DNA from: Pelecanus crispus
Taxonomy: Eukaryota > Chordata > Aves > Pelecaniformes > Pelecanidae
Assembly (NCBI RefSeq): GCF_030463565.1
Contig: NC_134649.1
Location: 568,001-632,000 of the forward strand
DNA: 64,000 nt
Reading direction: 5' to 3'
Shown piece after piece: positions 56,641-64,000 of the stretch. The position numbers and the translations under genes are program-made. Position 1 is the stretch's first letter, and each line of letters starts with the position of its first letter. The notes below the pieces were generated by a model. That model saw only the letters and a list, made by a program, of their open reading frames with translations, was not told where the DNA came from and made no database searches.

Positions 56641-59049
56641 TGCTAGTGGCAGCCCTGCGCCCCTAGCACCTTGCGAGGCCGTGCAGTGCTGCACCCGTGC
56701 TGTGTACAGCCGCTCCACGTCCCCTCCTGTCCCTGGTTTTGGCCAGAGGGTTGGGCTGGCTGCAGCACCAGGGAAGGGCCGGGATGCTGAGCCCCGGCAC
56801 AAGGACATTGCCCGGATGCTGCTGCACCTCGCCCAGGCTGGGGGGAGCCAGCAGCTCGCCCTTGACCTGGGGGCACCGGGAGCGATGGAGCAGGCGCCCG
56901 GTTGCTCCCACATCCTGTGGCATCACCCTTGGCAGGGCTGGCCAAGCTCTCCAGGGCTGGAGGGGGTGTCGGGGGGACCTGCAGCCCCACTCGTGCTCCA
57001 GCACGGCCATAACCAAGCCCTTCTCGCCACTTTAGAAAGCTGCTGCCCCTTTGTTTCTGGCCTGGATGTTGTGGGTATTGCAGGGCTGGACGCAGCCTGG
57101 CAGACGGGATGAACCCTGCACGTGTGCCCTCTCATCTCCGGCTCTGTGAACTCCTGGGCCCCAAACCCTTCCTGACGGATCCTCTGTCAGACAACCTCAG
57201 CGTTTCCCTTCTTGCTTTTAAAAGCAGCCCAGGTCTAAGGCTCTCCTACCCGGGGGACAGAGAGCAGCACAGGGTGATGGGCGGCAGGGGCAGGCTCCTG
57301 GGGCTCCGAAATGCTGCTGTCCGCCTCTCCCCGTCCACATCTCCCTCTCTCTGCTGCTCCCTTCAGTCTTCCCCGGCCAGGCTGTCCTGCAGAGCTGCGT
57401 TATCCCCAGCTACGGGGTGGCTCTGCCCAAAATAGTGGCCTCCTGCCCCGCGCGTTATCGGAGGCAGGAGGCAGCCGGTGATGCAGCGCTTCCGAAAGAG
57501 GCTGCATCACGGCGAGTGGGTCTGATGTCTCTATAGCAACCGTGGGGTAAAAATAGTGCCGGAGAATTTCGGCGCTGTCAGGGAGAGCTCCTGGGATGCG
57601 GTGCTTGGGGGAGCCGGGGTTCACCGGGGGAGCAGGGCTCACCGTGCTGCTGGGAGCGGCTGGCTGTGCCGGGGCTGTGCCAGGGCCGCTGGCAGCCGAG
57701 GGGAGGAGGGAGCCGTGGGGCTCAGGACGTGCCTCCTGTCCCAGAATGGGAATCTGGCAGTGCGGAGCCCCGGGCTGCTCCTGCACCGACCCCCTGCCCG
57801 TCCCCTCGGCCCCACAGCCCCCGGGCTCTCCCAGTCCCGGCTCCTGGCTGAAGGCACGGTGGTGACATTTGCACACGTCGGTGAACACGTGTAAAGGATT
57901 TGCTGTGCCCAGCCGGCCGTGCCTGGAGCACATGCGCATGGTTACTGCTGTGTTCTTCAACTCGGATTCAAGGCTGCCCTCCCTGCTGCCGTCCCGTGCT
58001 GGATCGGCAGCTCTGCAGCTGCGTCGGCCGCCATGCACCTTACGGGTGGCTGCGCCTTGCTGTCCCCCTCCCCGTGCCTGGGCTGCCCTGGCTCTGCAGA
58101 CAGCCGCGTACCCCAGGCAGGGGCTGTAGCTCAGAGCCGTCTGGGCTCTGGGTGAGGGTGTTTGCTGCCCGAGGTGAGGGGGTTGGCGGCTTTCAAAGCT
58201 CCAGCATCAGGTGGACACAGAAGCAGCCTAAATCCCACCGGAGGCCCTGGGGGGCAGTGAATTTGAGGGCCAGCCTGGGGGGCCTCGGGAGGGTTTAGGT
58301 GCTCGACTCCGAGTGGCAGGGATCTCCAGCTACCCCAAAGCCAGCCTGGGCTCACCCCCGCTTTGAGGGGGGTTGAGGTCGGGGGGCCATTCGTGATTTG
58401 CGTAGGGGGGGCACAGGAGAAGCGGGGCTTCGCTGCCGTCCCAGCGGTGCTGCTGTAGTGACGGAGACAGAGCCGTCCGCAGGCAGGGGTGGGCTGTGCT
58501 GCTTCCCAGGACTCCCCACATTTTGGGGACCCTCCGTGGGCCGTTCCCCGGGGATGGGGACGCGTGGCAGGCGCTGGCTCTGCCCCTTCCGCACAGACCC
58601 ACTCGCGCCGGTGCCACGCGCAGCCTGCGCCGGGGCTGTAACTGTGCTGCCAGCGGCTCAGCTCCGCGCTGCAGCGGGGGTGATGCTCGCTGGGAGCAGG
58701 GCTGGGCAAACGGGTGCAGCATCTTCTGCAAGGGATCGCACCAAGAATTGGGGGCTTCAGTGGCCCCTCCACATGCCACAGGGACAGCCCGGCCAGGGGC
58801 CAGCAGCTCCACAGCATCACTCCCTGCTGCAGAGATGGAAACCTCACACGGAAATCCACTTGCTCCCCTTTGCCAGCGCATCCCCGGGCCTGGCTCTGCC
58901 AGCTCCTCCCTGGCAGGATGAGTCTGGCATTGCCTCGTTTTCCGCTTGCAATCGAAGCACAAAACAGCACCTGTACAGAGAGAGCAGCCTGGGAACGAGC
59001 CCCTGTACAACGCCAGCGCTTTGCCCTGCTCTGGGGACTTCAGTGCCCA
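56641..59049. other. Intergenic, nothing recognised
   Basis: Unique GC-rich sequence. Longest open frame 279 codons on minus (58131-58970), with no recognisable domain. Confidence 0.35.
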
Positions 59050-59310
59050 ATTCCTCCTGATCCATGGCTGGAGTGTGAACAAAGTTTAAAACCTTCCTGT
59101 AAGCGAGGAGCGTTTGGAGATGGGTGAGATCTGGGTCACTCTCCATCCTCTGCTCAACAGTGTGGTGCATTAATTAGACTTTGACTCTGATAAGTTGTGT
59201 TGAGGTCTGAAAATAGAAATGCCACTGCTATGTGTCGCTGAACAGTGAGTGCTTCTCATTTTCTAATTACCAGTTGACATTTTGCACAATTAACTCAATG
59301 TGCTGGCCCT
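59050..59310. other. AT-rich block, candidate conserved noncoding element
   Basis: Includes GTGGTGCATTAATTAGAC, ATTTTCTAATTACC, GCACAATTAACTCAATG and CAGATAACTGCAG in GC-rich surroundings. Confidence 0.4.
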
Positions 59311-60280
59311 CAGATAACTGCAGTTTCCACTGAATCCTGACCACTCGGCTCCAGGGAGCCGGGCTGCGGGACCAGGCGGGACGCGGGCTGATGGGCTCAG
59401 GGGATGCTGCTGTGCTGAGAGTCTCGTCCCTCGCTCGGAGCGGGGCCGGGGGCTGCTCCGGTGGGCAGAGGGGCCGGGGGCAGCTTGTCTCCGTCCTGTC
59501 CTCACCCCCGGACTTTCCGGCCCCGCTGTCTCCATCACTGGAGCTCCCAAGGGGAAGGTCCACTTCAGAAAAACCTTCCCTTTTGCTCTTCTCCCGCATG
59601 TGGGCCACAGGTGGGGTGGGGATGTGTTCTGAAAGCGGCTGGATGAGCATGTGCAAACCCTCTCTTCTCCTTACGGAGCCAGGTGCCGGGGAACCGTGTT
59701 TCCCCCGGTGAGTCCGTGCCGGCGGTGCAGCGCCTTGCCCGGCTCTCCTGCGCTGCCACGAGCCCCGGGTGCCCCCGCTCCCCCGCGGTCTCCATCTCTC
59801 ATCCCTGCAGTCGGTGGTTGCCTTGGCAACGCATCCCTCTCCCTGCACTTTTTCATCCTTTTTCCTTTGTAATCTATACATTCTTGCACCTCCACGTTGG
59901 TTTTTTTTTTTTTCATCTCGGCTGTACTCCAGAAGATCTGCAGAGAAGCCCTTTGGATTGAAAGGCAGGGAAACGCTCCCAGTGCCAGGCTGGAAAACCA
60001 CGGACCCTGGGAGGAGAGAGGTGGCGGTGGAAGATGAGGGCAGTCGTGTTGCAGCTGGCAGGAGTGGCGCCGCTCCATCTCGTCGTGGTGAACGGTGTCT
60101 TCCGTCCTTCCGAAGCCATGGGCTGTCACGGCAATGCCACCCGCTCCCTGAAGCCATAACCCCTCCAGGGTCTCCTGGGGCCGGGGCCGCCGGCAGGTCC
60201 CTGCAGCAGGGTTTGGGAGTTACGTGGGCAAGCCTGGGGCTGGAGCTTGGAATCAGGCTGAAGGCTCTGATGGAGAGCGG
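59311..60280. other. Intergenic, nothing recognised
   Basis: Unique sequence with one T-tract at 59899-59914. No gene recognised. Confidence 0.35.
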
Positions 60281-60400
60281 TTTTACACGGGTGCTTTTGA
60301 ACCTGCTAACTCCAGGAGTTAATAGGCAGGCGTAGGAGGAGCTGAGTGGCAATTCAATTTGTAGCGATTATTTGCCAATTAAGATGAGTGCAGGCAGTGT
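60281..60400. other. Small AT-rich block
   Basis: Contains CTAACTCCAGGAGTTAATAG, GGCAATTCAATTTG and TTATTTGCCAATTAAG. Possible regulatory element. Confidence 0.3.
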
Positions 60401-60572
60401 CTGGGACGGGAGAGAAAAGCTGCTCGGCCTGAGGACAGGGGTTGAAAAGGCAGAGGGGAAGCTGGGCGTGCAAATGCGAGCCGGGGAAGAGACGGGGCTG
60501 GTGACGCCGGCACCCCGCGCCTGAGACACAGCACGTCTGCAGCGATGGCCAGGGCTCAGCCCCATGCGCCTT

Positions 60573-60606
60573 TGTCGTGGTTTAACCCCAGCCAGCAACT
60601 CAGCAC
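60573..60606 (-). mobile_element. Short remnant of an avian ERV LTR end
   Basis: About 34 bp on plus beginning TGTCGTGGTTTAACCCCAGC, which reads as the reverse complement of the 3' edge of the same LTR family found at 61388. Only the edge is recognisable; a fossil scrap. Confidence 0.6.
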
Positions 60607-60769
60607 GTGTGTCCGAATCGCCAAGCTCATGCTTTCTGGTCTGCGGGGACCGAGGCTGTGAGCCGGCATCCACGTTTCATCAGTGTCCTCTGCCGAATTC
60701 CCATTCCAGACATTTTTTGTGCTCCAGGTGGGCTGGGTAAACATTGACCCCAGCATCCTGGCTCTCCTG

Positions 60770-61230
60770 CCTTATGCATGTAGCACTGAGACACATCACG
60801 GCCAACAGAGTTTCATCTAAAAATCATCTCGATTTAAGCTCGGTTATATAGAAAGCAATTTTGTTTTGACCTCGTACCAGTTCTGCCTGATGAAACTTTC
60901 ATTTCCATGATTGTCTGGAGAAGGGCAGCCGGTGGCAGTCGCGGGGATGGGGTTAATGCATCAGGGAAGTGGCGCGGGAGGGCGAGCGGCCGGCGGCCCT
61001 GTGCTCCTGCCTCAGCTCTGTCACTTGTCGGGTCGGGGCCTCTCGTTACCCTCTGCCGAAGCAGAGCAGCTGCATCTGTGCCAGGGCTGGAGGGGTCTCA
61101 CAGAGCAGAGTTAATGATTTCGGAGGGGTTTGGGGTCCTTGTGTGCCGAACGCCACGCAAGTGTCACTGCTAAGGATTTCTTCTTCCTATTTCTCTTTCC
61201 TCAAGCTCATGTCCTTGTCCCTTGAAAGCA
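60770..61230. other. Intergenic with AT-rich pocket
   Basis: 60780-60910 is AT-rich (ATCTAAAAATCATCTCG, GGTTATATAGAAAGC) and possibly conserved. No gene recognised. Confidence 0.3.
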
Positions 61231-61387
61231 GATGATGCCAACGCTGCTTTCCCCTCTCCGGACAGCGTGTGCTGCTGGGTTGGGAACAGACAGCCCCGGG
61301 GGGCTCTGAATGCTGCCTGCATCAGGGCCCCCCACCCGGCAGGGCAGCCGCGGCCGACAGCGCGGGACAAACGCGGGCACTGGGCAG

Positions 61388-61950
61388 TGTCCTGGTTTTG
61401 GCTGGGGCAGAGTTAATTTTCTTCCTGGCAGCGGGCACAGTGCTGTGTTTTGGGTTTAGGATGAGAATAATGCTGATAACACACGGATGGTGTAGTTGGT
61501 GCTGAGCAGTGCTGACACCAGGCAAGGGCTTTTCAGCTTCCCCTGCTCTGCCAGGGGCACAAGGAGCTGGGAGGGGGCACAGCCAGGACACTGACCCCAA
61601 CTGCCCCAAGGGCTGTTCCATCCCATACAGCGTCATGGGCAGTATGGAAACTGGGGGGGTTGGCCGGGGAGCAGCGATCGCTGCTCGGGGACGGGCTGGG
61701 CATCGGTCGGCGGGTGGTGAGCAATTGCATTGGGCATCACTTGCTTTGGATATTATTATTACTATTATTATGATATTGTTATTATTATCATTACCATTTT
61801 ACTTTATTTCCATTATTAAACTGTTCTTATCTCACCCCAGGAGTGTTTCTCACTCTCACTCCTCCGATTCTCTCCCCCATCCCATCAGGGCAGGGGCAGT
61901 GAGCGATGGCTGCGTGGTGCTGAGCTGCTGCCTGGGGCTGAACCCCGACA
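61388..61950 (+). mobile_element. Solo LTR of an avian endogenous retrovirus
   Basis: About 563 bp opening TGTCCTGGTTTTGGCTGGGG and closing GAACCCCGACA, i.e. TG...CA ends. Inside are GAGTTAATTTTCTTC, an ATT microsatellite that the family usually carries, ATTAAACTGTTCTTATCTCA (with the LTR polyadenylation signal) and CTCCGATTCTCTCCCCCATC. The same four bases, GCAG, flank both ends and could be the target-site duplication. No internal retroviral sequence is present. Divergence from the family sequence as I remember it is moderate, so it is neither very recent nor very ancient. Confidence 0.85.
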
Positions 61951-62870
61951 GCAGGAGACGCACGGCTCCAGAGCATCAGCCCTCGATGGTGCACAGCTCA
62001 TCCTGGCTGCTGGGTGCTGGGGGTGCTGCTCTGCCGAAGGGGCCGGGCTGACGGCGCATCTCTCCGACCTGAATGTCTGAACCCCACCCGAGGGTGCGAG
62101 TGGCCGCAGCCAGCCAAGGTCGACCCGTGCATGTGGTAAGTCTGTCGGTGCGAGGGCACGCTGCTTTGGAGACAAAGCCTGGGATTTGGGCGGCTGGTTT
62201 CTGACTCTGCCGGAGTTGAGGCCATCTGGGATGAAATTTTGTCTCGTTGCCTCAAAATGACTCCCCGTGGGAGCAGAAGACAGGAGTGGGACTATGTGCG
62301 TGGGGGCCTGGGGGAGCACCCGGCGAGGGGGGGACGGGACAGACGGACTCGTCCTTGGCCTTGGCTTTCCAGGACTGCAACCTTTCTCCCTCATCGCTCC
62401 GAGTGTGTAATTACAGCGACAATCGCCTCAGTCTGCGCTGTGGTGGAACAGAGGCAGAGCCACAAGTTTGGTTAACTTCCAGTTTTTCTAAAAATCACGT
62501 AAATGAAAGAATTATTGGGGCAGCTGTAGTGAAACGTCTTGCGGCCAGGGACACGAGCCGCACCTGGGGGTGGATGCCTGGGGAAGGGATGGTGCTGCTG
62601 CAGCACCTTACCTCCGCACTTCACAGGGTAAACTTCAAATGGAAAGCAGCAGGGATTCTGCAAAAAGGCAGTAAAATAACAATTTAGCCGGGGCGATACG
62701 GCAGGGAGAGCTTTGTAAAGACAGTGGGCTGAATTACCTGCTGAAAATACATGGTGGGAGAGGGACAACTTTCACCTGCCTGAGAATCGCCCCCCAACTG
62801 ACCCTGTGGACAAATGTAGTGAGTCTGGACAATCACTTTGTGCTTTGAGGTGTCCACGTCCAAGATGTGT
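61951..62870. other. Intergenic, nothing recognised
   Basis: Unique sequence. An AT-richer part at 62400-62540 (GTGTAATTACAGCG, TTCTAAAAATCACG) is the only notable texture. Confidence 0.35.
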
Positions 62871-62877
62871 CCAAAGC

Positions 62878-63328
62878 ACATTGCATCCTCTGCCACCACT
62901 GCGACACGATGCACGTTGCATCCTCTGCCACCGCCGTGACATGATGCACTTTGCATCCTCTGCCACCGCCGTGACACGGTGCACGCTGTGTCTTCTGCCA
63001 CCGCCGTGACACGATGCACATTGCATCCTCTGCCACCGCCATGACACGATGCACATTGCATCCTCTGCCACCGCCGTGACACGGTGCACGCTGTGTCTTC
63101 TGCCACCGCCGTGACACGATGCACATTGCATCCTCTGCCACCGCCATGACACGATGCACATTGCATCCTCTGCCACCGCTGTGACACGGTGCACGCTGTG
63201 TCTTCTGCCACCGCCGTGACACGATGCACATTGCATCCTCTGCCACCGCCGTGACACGGTGCACATTGCATCCTCTGCCACCGCCGTGACACGATGCATG
63301 CTGTGTCTTCTGCCACCGCCGTGACTTG
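62878..63328. repeat. 35-bp minisatellite, about 13 units
   Basis: ATTGCATCCTCTGCCACCGC followed by CGTGACACGATGCAC repeats at 35 bp (TTGCA at 63021 and 63056). Two unit types alternate (CATTGCATCC and GCTGTGTCTT). On minus it yields HRVTAVAEDAMC-like frames, not a gene. Units are directly adjacent without variable spacers, so it is not a CRISPR array. Confidence 0.93.
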
Positions 63329-64000
63329 CCACGGCTCCTGGCAGGTGAGGAGAGGTGCTTGGTGGAGGAGGGAGATGATTTGAGTTTACATTACATAGAA
63401 TGCTTGTCGGAAGAGAAGTGATCCGTATTTAACAACAGAGCTGTGTAATAACCTGCAATTACCTCTGCGCGGTGCCTGTGGGGGCGGCTCATTCCCTGGC
63501 AGAGCGAGGGGGGAGCGTTCTGCGCCACGTGTGCTGCCAGGACGGACGTGGCTGCTCCCAGCGCGTGTCCTCCCTCCTTGGCGCGGTGCTCTCAGGGCCT
63601 GGCACAGGGCACCGGCCAAGCACCGGCACCGGCGGGCACCAGGACGGGCTGTGAGAGCTGCTGGTTGGCAGGACCAGGGTTGGCAGGGCTGGTGGGTTGC
63701 AGAGGAGCAGCGACCGCCCCGGGCAGCTGCAGCCCGATCTCTGTGCCCAGCCCCGTGGGCACCCATCACCAGTCCCCCGGGGTGGCATCCCCCCACGGCC
63801 CAGGTGACGCCGGCCGCAGGACCCCAGCCTGGCATGTGCCATGGCGGGGCTCGGCAGCTGCTGCGTTTGCTTTTCATGCCCACAGGGTCCCCCTGAGCCC
63901 CTCACCCGTGCGCCCTGGCTGCAGCGACGAGGCCAGTGCCTGCGCCTGCGTAGCTGTCGCTTGTCTTCCTCCTTCGAGGACAGCCCTGGCCCAGCACTCC
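63329..64000. other. Intergenic to window end
   Basis: Unique sequence. ATTTAACAACAGAGC / TAATAACCTGCAATTACC at 63427-63463 is a small AT-rich cluster. No gene recognised. Confidence 0.35.

Noticed and set aside
62878-63328. CRISPR-like regular array
   Set aside because: Units abut without unique spacers and the genome is avian; an ordinary minisatellite.

Overview
This is vertebrate nuclear DNA, almost certainly from a bird. Two 5'-truncated CR1 LINEs, a solo LTR of an avian endogenous retrovirus family, a GnRH receptor with a cytoplasmic tail, very high GC and dense minisatellites all fit an avian microchromosome. The gene content matches human 15q25-q26, which corresponds to chicken chromosome 10. 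Nothing prokaryotic is present.

Layout. 1-3625: a 39-bp minisatellite of about 90 units, each carrying a CCAAT (NF-Y type) motif. 5100-13363 (+): AP3S2, six coding exons, with CR1 copies in introns 3 and 4. 14080-19900: intergenic DNA with three G-rich tandem arrays and an orphan AATAAA. 19912-25509 (+): ANPEP, 20 coding exons; exon 15 is two bases longer than the family frame allows. 26.6-28.2 kb (-) and 32.6-34.2 kb (+): two head-to-head MESP-type bHLH genes whose bHLH-bearing segments (538-539 bp) are almost identical in inverted orientation. 36053-38392 (+): a GnRH receptor. 39.9-43.4 kb (-): TMED3, with a higher-order repeat in intron 1. 44.5-50.4 kb (-): ANKRD34C, one coding exon plus an inferred untranslated first exon in a CpG island. 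51.7-64 kb: gene-free DNA with several AT-rich, homeodomain-site-like blocks (possible enhancers), a solo LTR and a 35-bp minisatellite.

The genes do not form one pathway. AP3S2 (endosomal AP-3 sorting) and TMED3 (p24 cargo receptor) act in vesicle traffic. ANPEP is a cell-surface zinc aminopeptidase. The MESP genes are mesoderm and somite regulators. The GnRH receptor is a pituitary/gonadal-axis GPCR. ANKRD34C is an ankyrin protein of poorly known role. AP3S2-ANPEP-MESP-MESP keeps the human 15q26.1 order and orientations in mirror image. TMED3-ANKRD34C comes from human 15q25.1, so the window spans a junction between two blocks that are separate in human.

Most interesting: the inverted near-identical MESP segments (recent gene conversion or an assembly effect), the CCAAT minisatellite upstream of AP3S2, the ANPEP exon 15 frame problem, and matching T-box/TATA-like promoter layouts of the two MESP genes. 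No clearly novel protein system was found. Family calls come from recognising protein sequence by eye; no database search was run.
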